Of a stretch of DNA of 64,000 nucleotides, positions 23,996 to 34,689 are shown piece after piece. The notes beneath the pieces were generated by a model. That model was not told the origin of the DNA. It was given only the letters and a program-made list of their open reading frames with translations, and made no database searches. Each line of letters starts with the position of its first letter. The stretch's first letter is position 1. Source of the stretch: Notamacropus eugenii (lineage: Eukaryota; Chordata; Mammalia; Diprotodontia; Macropodidae); assembly GCF_028372415.1 (NCBI RefSeq), contig NC_092875.1, positions 56,470,919 through 56,534,918 of the forward strand. The letters run 5' to 3'. The position numbers and the translations under genes were made by a program.

Positions 23996-25150
23996 GGATA
24001 CGATGGATTAGAAGAACAAAAGAGACATGCATGGTTTACTGATAGGACAGCAAAATATTTGGGCCACAGAAGACTTTGGAAAGCAGTAGCCTTTAACCCA
24101 TGTACTAGGCAGACTTTGGAAAGTACTGGGATAGGTGGAAGTAGTCAATAGGATGGGGTTCAGACTCTGGGAGCCTCCTTGAGCTCCCCTTGAATCTTCC
24201 CACTTAATCTGACCTTTCTAACTCAAATCTAATCTTCCCATTTGTTCAGGCAGTCTCAGGAAGCCCATGGGCTCTTCGTTATCACTATACTCAGGTTTCT
24301 GTTGCACTCCCTACCCTTGATCCCATGAAAGCCCCATTCCCCAGGCTGCTAACCACTCCCATCAAGATCCTCCCTAGAGTCTATCTGTATTCACCCCAGG
24401 GTACCCGTCATTCCCATACTGCCCCTATCAAGACCTCTGGATTGCCCCACTTGCTTCAGACCCAAGCCCTCCAATGTCTGATATCTCCTGCTTGCCTCCA
24501 GCTGTTTCCAACCCTTGACCAGTCATCTTCTCCTTGGACTTCTCCTCAAGACCCTCCCTAAACCCTTCCTCCCATCACCCTAGACTACCAAACCACCCCC
24601 AGATCCCTCCTATAGTCTTTTCTGTATTTAAGTTCCATCTCACCTCCATGAAGGATCTCAGGTTCAATCCAGCTCAGGGTCTGTCTAGCTGAGATTCTAT
24701 CTGGCCTGCTTATGAATACAAGTGTTACAAATGCTTAGGCTCCTTAAGAGTCAACCTGAAGTAGACCAAACTTCAGATGCTAGATAAAGAATTGATCTCT
24801 AAAATGGGACCTGTTAGGGCAGGGACAGCTCCATGTCCAATCTCAGCAGGAAGTAGTTATGGAAGAAGACACCTTCACTCCTTACTCCAAGATTTTGGGC
24901 CTCATTTGCTGAAGGAGAATGATAGGGTGTTTGTGCTCAAGCCACACCCTATAATATTGTTTTATGTGCTCATTTTGTGTGATCCCCATTACACTGCTGC
25001 AAAGTTCTGTTGACACCAGTTGCCTAAGACATTGTATTACATGGTTATTTTCTGTTATCCTTGTTAAAGTTCTGTTAACACCAATTGCCCCACCAACCTA
25101 TGTAATGAATATGAAAGATCTTGGGACCAGATGAAATAGCAATTTAAATG
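23996..25150 (+). mobile_element. possible LTR-type fossil, GC-richer
   Basis: A pyrimidine-rich, GC-richer stretch with a promoter-like TGTATTTAAG at 24622-24640 and retrovirus-like 3'-end wording around 24800-24860 (GCAGGGACAGCTCC, CAGCAGGAAGTAGTTATGG). I see no gag, pol or env match. Not securely assigned. Confidence 0.3.
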
Positions 25151-25527
25151 GAAAGATCTTTAGCATTCATTAAAATAGTCCCATATGATCTCCAGCAAGG
25201 CTCAGGCTTGTGAGTGTTTGTTTGTGAGAAGGCCCTAGCTGAGGCTCAAGCAGAAATTCAGAAAATTCAAGTATGCCCTTACTACCATTTCCTTGTACTC
25301 TAATCTGTTTCATGAACTCATTTAACTCATCTTTCTGTCCACTCAGAACCTTATGTACATAACAACAAAATTATTTCTATTTATGAATCCATTGATCTTT
25401 ATTCCAAAGCTCTCCACTTTGCTTTACAACTCAGGCAACTGAATTTCCTCACCAGAATCTCATCTATGGTGATATTCTACCTCATATTTTACACATGGTG
25501 ATTCTTTACTTTTTCAGAACCAAATTT

Positions 25528-25573
<46 letters not shown>

Positions 25574-25574
25574 A
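25151..25574. repeat. intergenic with CA/GA microsatellite
   Basis: Nothing recognised up to 25529. A (CA)n tract at 25530-25559 is followed by (GA)n to 25573. Confidence 0.8.
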
Positions 25575-28478
25575 GGGGAAAGAAAATATACTGAGAAGAC
25601 AAGGCAGGGAAGAAATAGACAAGTTGACAAAGGGTAGAAAAAGATAATAGAGTGGATAAATGTAATGTGGGAAGATGAGGGCATCAAAATATGGCTAAAT
25701 GTCTTACCTAAATTATTTTCAACCTGAGAAAGTTGCTTCTACAATGCAGTACTGATTCATAATTAATTTGTAAATGTCTTTATCATATGATGCTATGTGT
25801 AAAGAGTCAATGATAAAGTATATATCTATTATACAATGGCTAGTTTGTTAAACTCAAAGCAGATCATCACTGTATTGACCAGTGGGTGGGGATCTTTTTG
25901 GCCGCAGAATTTCACAAGTGTGTACCACTCCTAGAAGGTTATCATCTATGTCCATAGAAGACAAACCCTCATTGATCAAAATCCTGCCCCTGTTATGAAT
26001 TGAAATGCACAAGGAATTTATATGTTCGTTGTTTGGAAGTATAGACTAGAATTTTGGTGTTGCTTATGGCTTGAGTTCAAAGAAAAAAAAGAAGTCCTGT
26101 GGGGATCAATGAGTAAGAGGAAAAGTAAGGAAATGGAAAAGATCAGAAGATGTGGGACAGAATATTATCTCTGGGGAGCAGATGCCAAAGGTAGCACTAA
26201 GGGTACAGACAAATATCTTCATTCTAGATATCAAACTCAAGTTTCCATGAGTCAAGGACACTGATGTTTTGCCTCATAGCTGCATAAACATTTTAGATAG
26301 GATTATAAAATGATAGGGTCATGTATTAACATTTGGAAGGTATCTTAAAGTCATGTAGCCTGCCACTATATACAGCTGAGGAAATTGATTCTCAGAAGTC
26401 ACATAGTCAAGGTGACATACATGACTGTGCTGGGCACAAAGTGCTTAAAAAATATTTTTTTTTGTTTGATGAGTGGCAAAGACAGAAAACTACTGGAGAT
26501 CCTCTACAGATGCACCCCTCTTTTAGGAACCCGGAAAGTTGTTCTTTTGCAGTTGAATTCTGTACTATTTGCACTATTTTCTATAGGGAAGAGCAGAGCA
26601 AGCATTAAACTCATTCCAGAACTTAAAGCAAGACTACCTGCATGCCTCAAGCAGTATGGCCAACATAGGGTAAGAATATGGAAGTCATTGGCTTGAGGAG
26701 GGAATGTGGATTCATGAAAAGAGAAATTCGCCCAATAAAACCAATTTCTACTGTTGAAAGGGTCTAAAAGTATGGATAGATTATCAGAGCATAGACAGGC
26801 TTAGAACATCAAATTTAAAAAATGTATGCATCCATAGAATACATAGTATCTAATCTACCTTACCTACTCCAACCATATGATTTTACAAGTAATGACACTG
26901 AGATCAGATGAGGAGGAAAAGTGACTGGTCCAAAGTCACAAAAATAGTCAGTAGCAAAGTTTGGACTAAAATTCAGATCTTCCAATTTAGTCTGTTGCAA
27001 CACACTGTAACCATGAGGTCTAACAGTAACATGCATAAGAAAAGTGATTTTTATTACTGTTATACAAGATCCCTGAGAAATCCTACTCAATCCCGTTGCT
27101 TGCACCCCAATTCAAATTTTCAGCCCTTCCCCAATTTATGTATGTTAATAGTTTGTCTGATCCATTCTCACAACTTTCTCCTTGACAGTATACCTGGGAA
27201 TTCTAATCCTTCCCCAATCTCCTATCTTCTTTCCTCCTGTTTGCTTATAGGAAATAGACAGTCACTTAATTAACTTTTAAGAGGATAGAATCCTTCTTTG
27301 ACTTGCCTCTCCTCTAGCCCTGTGGATAGTCTAGCTCTCTGGGTGGTGCAGAACTTAGCCTATTAGACTTCTTCCAGCTTTGTAGAATCAGAATGCATGT
27401 GTGATGAGATGTAACCAAGGTCCTGGTTTCTGTTTTTGGGAACAGACCATGAACCCTTCTGTCCTTGTTAAGCATCACAATGGAAAATTATGTGCTGTTG
27501 ATCAGAGTCTTCCTGGATGCTGGGACAGATTTATTTAAGAACATGGATCTATACTAACCTCTGACCCCTCCAACAGTAATGACAATAATAGCCAATTCTT
27601 TAAAGTAATTTAATGTTACCAAATATGTCTGCAAACATAGAAATATTTAATTCCAGTATAACCCGTGAAATATATAGGGCAGATGCTACCCTATATCATG
27701 GTGTCAGTGCAGAAAAGGGAATTAAATTGCCCGAGATCCCACAGATAGTCAGTAGGAGGACTGGGGTCAGAATTGAGTTTTCTTTACTCTATATCTAGGG
27801 CTCTTTCCACTTGCTCTACAAACTTTGGATCATGGTGAACTCTGGATTTTCAGTTACACTCAAAGCTAGAACAGATTGGACCAAAAGCTGGACTAGATTG
27901 GACTACAATTTGGATTTTGTTTGACTTGTCATTTTCCTCCTTGATATCGGAGGGAGAAAGAGTTACCTCCTGACCTTGCATTCCTTTCTTCCTTTCATCT
28001 TCTTTCCCTTTCTCTCATACTACTTACTGGTCACCACCAAGAGGCAATGTTTTACTGATCTTGCCTTTGTCCTGGATTATTGTCAGGAAGGAAGATACCA
28101 GCTCTCTCTCCACTGGAGAAAAGAGAAAAGACCTTAGGCATGAGAAGTGATATCTGAATGAGGTTCAAATGAACTGCCCCCTCTCTTAGAAGAGATGTTT
28201 TCCCTTGGGGCTGTGGCAGGTAGGGGGAATATTTGTGATTTCTAGAGTCACTGACAATCATCCCCACGAGTCCTCATTAGAGAAATCATACAATTGTCTT
28301 TCCGTTCCTGGAGCTTTACAATTCTCTGTGGAACAACAGAAAACCTTGGCAGAAAGCTTCCTAACAACGAAAGCTATACAACAATTAAATTGGCCATCTT
28401 ATGGGACAGTAGGTTATACAGCAAGAGTGGAGATGCAATCTTCAAGGTCACTTCCCTTATTTCTATCAGTCAGAACAA
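25575..28478. other. OR-less partial duplication unit
   Basis: Sequence parallel to the OR-1 upstream flank (17550-21300) but with no OR beside it. It matches in order: 25650-26280 with 17630-18200, 26850-27010 with the MIR at 19000-19770, 27100-27300 with 19860-20050, and 27300-28420 with 20100-21300 and 39600-40617. It joins directly to the OR-2 downstream flank at about 28478. A MIR scrap lies at 27700-27820. No coding frame with a motif. Confidence 0.65.
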
Positions 28479-30176
28479 CCTGTATTTTGAACGTAGATCA
28501 CAATTATCTGTTTTTGGCTGAAGGTAGAATCAGGATATACCACTCAGGTCTCTGCAGAAGTCTGTGTGTTTGCCATATCCCCTGGAAGCAAGATTTTCAA
28601 TCCTATGCAGTTCTTGCTAACAGTTCTTGGAGCCAGTATCCAAGGAGAACATATCAGTGACAAATGCCCATGAATATTGGTCTGCACTGTTTTGTGAGGT
28701 AGTGAGATCCTTCTCATCAGAAGGGGACAAATAGGATTTAGACCTAAGTGATTGCTTGGAGATCATGTAGTAAAACTCCCAGGTTTTAAAAATGAGGAAA
28801 GTGGGACTAAGAAATGTTAAGGGACTTAACCAAGAATACTAACTAGTAAAAAATAGAAGTCATATTTAAAGCAAATCTTATTCAGAGACATATGTCTAAC
28901 AGAGCTACATAGTTAGGATCTTGTACATTATACAATGGACACTTTCATCTGTAGGAAGCAGATCTAGAGGACTATTAGTGCCTCTTGTGGAGATAAGATT
29001 CTTTGGCTTCTTGATCCTAAGATGGTGATAGTGATAATAGATTGTACAGTGCCTTAAAGTTTGCAAAGTACTTTACAAATATCTCATTTAATCCTCACAT
29101 CAACTCTGAGGTAGGTGCTATTATCCTGCAAATGATAAATGAGATAAGGAATGTAAAGTGCTTTGAAAACTGAAATCATTCTCTAAATTCTAGTTATTTA
29201 TTATTATTGTTATTATCATAATGATCATTTTTCTTTTACAAGTGGATAAGCAGATATTGTGACACATGAAATCACTTTTTCAGGATCCCATGGTGAATAA
29301 GGGTCTGAAAGATGATGTGAACCAATATCTTCATAATGATAAGTACACTATTCAATCCATCAGACCTGCAAGCAAAATTTTATGCTTATACTTAAGAAAA
29401 TAGTTTCCTTTAGTGCCTCGTCATATCAAATAACTGCACTAGATTTTTGAAGACTTTGCCAGCAAAACACAACTTTTGCTAGATTTTCTGGGGGGGCTTT
29501 GAGAAAACGTACATAGACAGACAAACGTGACTGTTGTCCAAGGACCAGATTAGTTAAAAACAAAAAGAATCAGGGACCAGTGAATGATTTTTCTTCTCAA
29601 AATAACTCATGAAGTCATTTATTAATGTCATAAGGAAATGGGCATCTAATTTGGTGGAGGGGCCATGCATAAGAAGATATCGACTATCTTTTCTCTGTTC
29701 CTCTTTTTTTCTTCTAAAATTTTATAGGACTTTGTAGTGTGTAATATGCTTTCCCATACATTATTTCATTTGATCTATAGAGAGGACTGAACAGTTTTGA
29801 CAATCCTCATAATACATATGAAAATATTGACATTCGGAGTCATTAAGTGACTTACCCAAGGCACACAGATTATGACTCAGAAATTAAAACCAAGGTCTAC
29901 TAATTCTACATTTAATCCTTATTTATAAAAAAAATAGATGCTGTAATAAAGCACATCATGGAAGACAAGATGGCAACATTATTGAAAGTCCATCAATCAA
30001 TGCCATGAAGAACAGTCTGAGTGACAGTAAAAGAGATCATACAGCTAGGAAAACATTACCCTGAACTATAATCTTTGGCCTATCCTGACCTTCAGAGTTT
30101 GGATTTGAAGTCTCTGCCTCCTAGACTTTTGACCTTAAATATCAATGCCACATTCCAGGGCCAGGGACAGACCACA
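28479..30176. repeat. OR-2 downstream flank: duplicated block with MIR copies
   Basis: Counterpart of 13520-15158 and 50150-51419. MIR-type stretches in reverse orientation lie at 28775-28890, 29030-29225 and 29715-29910. Non-coding. Confidence 0.8.
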
Positions 30177-31115
30177 TCAGTAAAAGGGGGATATTTTGCT
30201 AATAATTCTCCTTATGGCATCTTTTATATCCTTGTTCCTCATGCTGTAGATGAAGGGGTTCAGCATGGGGGTGATCACAGAATACATCACTGAGGCAAGT
30301 GAGGTCTTCCAGGAAGAGTGGGTAGCTGAGGAACTCAGATATACTCCAAATGCTGTGTCATAGAACAATGAAACCACAGAGAGGTGAGATCCACAGGTAG
30401 AAAAGGCTTTATATTTTCCCCTAGCAGATGGGATTCTCAATAAGGAGGAACATATCTGACCATAAGAGTAAAGGATCCCTATGAAGGGGACAAGAGTCAG
30501 CAGAACAGTTGCAGCATATGCAAAGATGTTATTGATGAGGGGATCAGAACAAGAGAGCTTTATAACCTGAGTAATATCACAGAAAAAATGAGGAAGTTCA
30601 CGTTCAGTACAGAAGGAAAGCCACGTCATCAGTAAAGTGTGGAGAGTAGAGTTTAGAAGACTAACAGTCCATGAGATCAGAACCAGGAGGCCACAAATCC
30701 GTGGATTCATTATGGTGACATAGTGCAGAGGGTGACAGATGGCCACAAAACGGTCATAGGCCATCACAGTGAGGAGAAAGTTATCTAAAAGAATAAAAAC
30801 CAGAAAGAAATACATTTGGGTAAGACATCCTGCAAACGAGATAATCTTACTGTGTGTTAGGATGTTCAGTAGCATCTTGGGGACTATAGTGGATACCAGA
30901 CCAAGATCAACAAAGGACAGATTAGAAAGGAAGAAGTACATTGGTGTGTGGAGATGGGAGTCAGAGCCAATGGACAACATGATGATAAGGTTTCCAACCA
31001 CAGTGACAATGTACATGCCGAGGAAGAGTCCAAAGAGAGGCACCTGCTGCTCTGGCTTCTCAGAAAGTCCCAGGAGGAGGAATTCTAATACATGTGTTTG
31101 GTTTTCTTGTCCCAT
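30177..31115 (-). CDS. OR-2: intact olfactory receptor, class II, family 7-like
   Basis: A 312-residue odorant receptor with all the landmarks of OR-1 at the same positions: NQT at 5, GN at 41-42, [13 protein letters not shown] at 55-67, [10 protein letters not shown] at 118-127, [10 protein letters not shown] at 236-245, PMLNPFIYS at 283-291. An in-frame Met 22 codons further up (31181) would give 334 residues, but those codons lie beyond the splice acceptor at 31129-31130 and are intronic, so I start at 31115. The protein is a mosaic: residues 1-190 equal OR-1 except position 157 (Thr for Ile), while residues 254-270 ([16 protein letters not shown]) follow OR-3. Residue 253 is Asp where both siblings have Gly. 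Probably functional; ligand unknown. Confidence 0.96.
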   Translation of the reverse strand: MGQENQTHVLEFLLLGLSEKPEQQVPLFGLFLGMYIVTVVGNLIIMLSIGSDSHLHTPMYFFLSNLSFVDLGLVSTIVPKMLLNILTHSKIISFAGCLTQMYFFLVFILLDNFLLTVMAYDRFVAICHPLHYVTIMNPRICGLLVLISWTVSLLNSTLHTLLMTWLSFCTERELPHFFCDITQVIKLSCSDPLINNIFAYAATVLLTLVPFIGILYSYGQICSSLLRIPSARGKYKAFSTCGSHLSVVSLFYDTAFGVYLSSSATHSSWKTSLASVMYSVITPMLNPFIYSMRNKDIKDAIRRIISKISPFY

Positions 31116-31128
31116 GAATCTGGTGTAT

Positions 31129-31130
31129 CT
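31129..31130 (-). other. 3' splice site of OR-2 coding exon
   Basis: The CTTTATCCTTGTAG acceptor, identical to that of OR-1, 13 nt before the ATG. It rules out the longer in-frame start at 31181. Confidence 0.65.
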
Positions 31131-31204
31131 ACAAGGATAAAGATGTGGTAAGAACCTAAAAAGAAAATACAAGCACTTCATACTTTTGGAATTGAAATAA
31201 AACT

Positions 31205-31345
31205 AGATTTGGACTCAGAAGGCTGAAATTTCAATTCCAGATCTACCACTGAATGCCTGTGTGATCTTAGGCAATTCACCTCCACTTTATCAGACTCAAT
31301 TTCCTCATATGGAATATAAAGTCAGAGTAGGTCTAGTTTCTTTCC
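31205..31345 (+). repeat. MIR upstream of OR-2
   Basis: AGATCTACCACTGAATGCCT, then GTGTGATCTTAGGCAATTCAC and CTCAATTTCCTCATATGG. Shared with OR-1 (truncated) and OR-3, so older than the gene duplications. Confidence 0.8.
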
Positions 31346-31589
31346 AGGTCTCACATGCCAGGGAACTCCACATGGAACTTATGAAATTATGAATGAAATG
31401 GTAAATCTCTTTAGAATGACAACATTCAGTGAAGTTAAAAATGCTCTGTGGGTTAAACATTAAATATAGAACAATAAAGAAAATGGAAGAACATAGAATG
31501 CAGAATTACTTTCAGTTCTGAAGTTTTTCCAATTCAACAAATAGTGGGATTGAATTGGGACCAAATATTTGTGCTTGATTTGCAAGAAG

Positions 31590-32687
31590 GTATAAACGTC
31601 TATAAAATAAAAACATTCAATTAATGAAAAAGAGAAAATTAATGAAATGGAGAAAGTATTTCCAATAGTTGTGACAGAAAAAAAGACATTTAAATATATA
31701 AGGAATTGATTTTTTGTTAAATCACAGAGGCAATTTGGTCAATGGATAAATGGTCAAAAGATATGAACAATTTTCCAAAGAAAAATACAAATCTATTCAT
31801 TGAAATAATGCTCAATTTTGGTAAAAAAATTTAAAAAGATGCAAAAAGATGTTTTAAAGATATAACATCCATGAAATTGGGTGAAAATAATCAAAAGAAA
31901 CAAAACCAACATGAATAATTTTGTGAGGAAATAGTGCACACATTCAATGCAGATGGAATTACAAAGTTCTAAAATCTCTTTGAGAAGAAATTTGACATTG
32001 AATATCGAAAAGTTAAAAATAAACACCCTTTGACCCAATAACTCCATTTTGGGGCTTTGTTGGGAAAAGATAAAATATTCATTACTTCAGAGATCATCAT
32101 AGGAAAAATTAAATATAGAAGAAAGAAAACCATTGATGCAAGCCAGCAATATAGGAATGAATAGTCAGTTTGTTATACATTATTGTAGCTACAAAATGCA
32201 ATGAAATCTTAAAGAATATGAAATACTATAATGTAGTGTATAAATAACAAATGATAACACCTAAATCTAGAACACTTTATAATTAAATATACTATAAGTA
32301 TGAAGAATATAGAATATTATAAATTCAAGTATATTAAAGGTCACAGAAAGACCCTTATGAAATGATGCCAAGTGGCAGAGACAGAGCCATAAGCTAAGAA
32401 CACAGCTTATGAACATTCAAAATGAAAAAGAATATAAAAGAATGGACAAAGAATTTTGATAAAAAGACTTTGAGCAAATGAATAAAAATTAAGTGTGATA
32501 CATTACACACTGAAATTCATGATTTTAAATATAAATAGCTGCTAACCAAGTTTAGTTGCTTCGATTTTTATTTTATTTTTTAAAAAAAAATTTGTACAAG
32601 CAGAGATGAGCAAGTGTAAAACACTTGGCTGCTCTGATCAATACAATGACACAGGACAATTCCAAAGGACTAATGATGAAAAAGTGC

Positions 32688-32760
<73 letters not shown>

Positions 32761-32995
32761 AGGGAAGGAAAAAAAGGAGGGAGGGAAAACTGATGAACTG
32801 AGTACAAACTGAAGTATAATTTTCTCTATTTTCCTTGCTTTTTTTAAAAAAGTAATATGACTTGATATGAGATGTGTTAGCATGATTTCACAACTGCAGC
32901 CGATATAATATTGCTTGCCATCTCAGAGGCTGTGGGAAGAAGATCATTTGGACCTTGAAATTTAAAAAGAAATGAATGTTAAGAAAAATAAAAAA
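31590..32995 (+). mobile_element. L1 LINE, 3' end in sense
   Basis: A degraded end of ORF2 (31640-32350: GATAAATGGTCAAAAGATATGAAC, given here in part, and the CCTTTGACCCAATAACTCC block for PFDPIT). It is followed by the L1 3' UTR (32635-32690, CAATACAATGACACAGGAC; 32905-32990, ATATTGCTTGCC to an A-rich tail). A GA microsatellite sits inside the 3' UTR. The same insertion stands at 55800-57195 in unit 3. Unit 1 keeps only the tail. Confidence 0.8.
32691..32760. repeat. GA microsatellite
   Basis: A (GA)n tract of about 64 bp within the L1 3' UTR, with a longer counterpart at 56905-57015. Confidence 0.97.
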
Positions 32996-32999
32996 TAGA

Positions 33000-33304
33000 T
33001 CAAAATATTTTTTGAAATGTATGAACAGAACCAATTTTAATCTTCTGCAGAGGGATGGCAATTACGGGAGAGAGGGACAATGATACAGCAGGGAATTGGG
33101 GGATGGGGATCTTGCCCTGTAGTGAGAACAGTTCCAGAAATGAGAGATAAGAGGGCAAGTCATTTGGGGCCACTTCATCCACTGTCCCAAGACAAAAAAT
33201 TAGACAGGTGGCAGGGGGAGGAGGTGAACCCAAGATCTAGGATTCGGTATTAGCAGTGCTGCAGTGTTTGTTCCAGGGGAACAAAGCAGGGCAAGGGTGA
33301 TCTA
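33000..33304. other. OR-2 upstream flank, shared block
   Basis: Matches 16320-16610 and 57200-57455. No coding motif. Confidence 0.6.
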
Positions 33305-34320
33305 AGCCAAAGCAATGGTCCTCAAACATTTTGGTCTCAGGAACCTTTTATGTTCTTAAAAGTTATTGAGGATGCTGAGAAAGAGTTTTTGTTTCACGTC
33401 CATTAATATTTATTCTGTTAGCAATTAAATTAATAAATATGCAAAATATTTAGTAATTCAATTATATACAGTAAACCCATTACAAGGCAGCTAGGTGGCA
33501 AAGTGGATAGAGTACCAGGTCTAGAGTCAGAAGGACCTGAGTCCAAATCTTGCCTCAGATACTTACCAGTTGGGTGTCCATGGGCAAGTCACTTAAGGCT
33601 ATTTGCCTCAGTTTCCTCATCTGTGAAATGAGCTGGAGAGGGAAATGGCAAACCACTGTAGTATCTCTCAGAAGAAAGCCTCAAAAGGAGTCATGGAGAT
33701 TCTGATACAACTGAAATGCCAGACACCAGCAAAAATCCGCTATATAACATAAATAAACAACATATTCTAATAAAAAATGACTATATTCTCCCAAATAAAA
33801 ATTTTCTGGTTAAGAGGAATATTGCTTTACATCTTTTACAAATGTGAACTGTAAGTTAATTTTGTGTCAAGAGTGCAAAGGTCAATGTACTTATTCAAGG
33901 ATAACTCATGAGATTGAAGAAAGTTATCTGACACTTTATATATTTCACCACTGATTTTACTTATTGTCAGGCATTCATATAAAAGACTTTCTTCTTCAAT
34001 AATAAGTTGTTGCCAATACCAGATGAATATAAGCAAAACAGCCTGCCTAGCAACATCTGCAGATTTATCCATTTGTGAGACAAAATTACAATTCTACCTA
34101 TGAGATACTACCTCAGTCTTCATATTTGGAGCTAAATCTTAATTCGTAGGTCATATGTACCTTGGAAAAGTTCTCTGATGTCATGAGAGAATGAGAAAGG
34201 CCAGCCATATCTTGGTATTATTATGTAAATATTTTTGACCTTTCAGACCTGGTGAAAGCATCCTGGGGATCTTCAGCCATATGCAGAACACACTTTGATA
34301 ATCATTGGTCTAAAATAGGG
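33305..34320 (+). mobile_element. MER5A/Charlie-type hAT element with nested SINE
   Basis: The left end GTCCTCAAACATTTTGGTCTCAGG (quoted in full only here as the diagnostic end, in pieces GTCCTCAAACATTTTGG and TCTCAGG) matches MER5A. The right end at 34260-34315 (ACACACTTTGATAATCATTGG) matches the inverted terminus (CACACTTTGAGAACCACTGG). About 570 bp of internal sequence (33743-34260) is unlike the short MER5A, suggesting a longer Charlie relative. No transposase frame survives. Confidence 0.7.
33484..33742 (+). repeat. tRNA-headed marsupial SINE, nested in hAT element
   Basis: GGCAGCTAGGTGGCAAAGTGG head, then GACCTGAGTCCAAATCTTGCC and GGGCAAGTCACTTAAGGC, then the CAGTTTCCTCATCTGTGAAATG body and a CAAACCACTGTAGTATCTC end. 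An orthologous copy stands at 57640-57880, so it inserted before units 2 and 3 separated. Confidence 0.88.
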
Positions 34321-34469
34321 GCAAAGTCCAAGAACTTGGGCATCTGAAAAGCTTTAACTCATACAAGAGAGATATTTTCGAATATGATTTGTTCAACATA
34401 TATATTATACTGATATTTTCAGAAGATAGGAAGTAAAAGACCAATGTATGACATTACTGAAATGTAGGT

Positions 34470-34650
34470 TTTAACTCAAGATAAGGGGAAATCTCCCAAC
34501 AATCAGATTTATGCAGAAATGCAATAGGATACTTGGGGAAGTAATAACCTTCCCTTTACTGAAGTTCTTTCAGAAGAGATTAGAAGTGACCAGTTATCCA
34601 TGCAATCATAATTCATCCATTTTTTAAAATCCAGCATGTAAGGCTCAAAA
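34470..34650 (+). mobile_element. CR1/L3-like LINE 3'-end scrap
   Basis: GGGGAAATCTCCCAACAATC, GATACTTGGGGAAGTAATAACC and CTGAAGTTCTTTCAGAAGAG follow the order of the CR1/L3-type 3' end seen more fully at 62240-62650. Counterpart at 58620-58790. Confidence 0.5.
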
Positions 34651-34689
34651 TCCTACTATCTTGAAGTATTTCATTCTCTCACTTTCTAT

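Noticed and set aside
24325-24561. Pro-rich 78-codon plus-strand frame
   Set aside because: Pyrimidine-rich, probably LTR-derived sequence, without any recognised domain.
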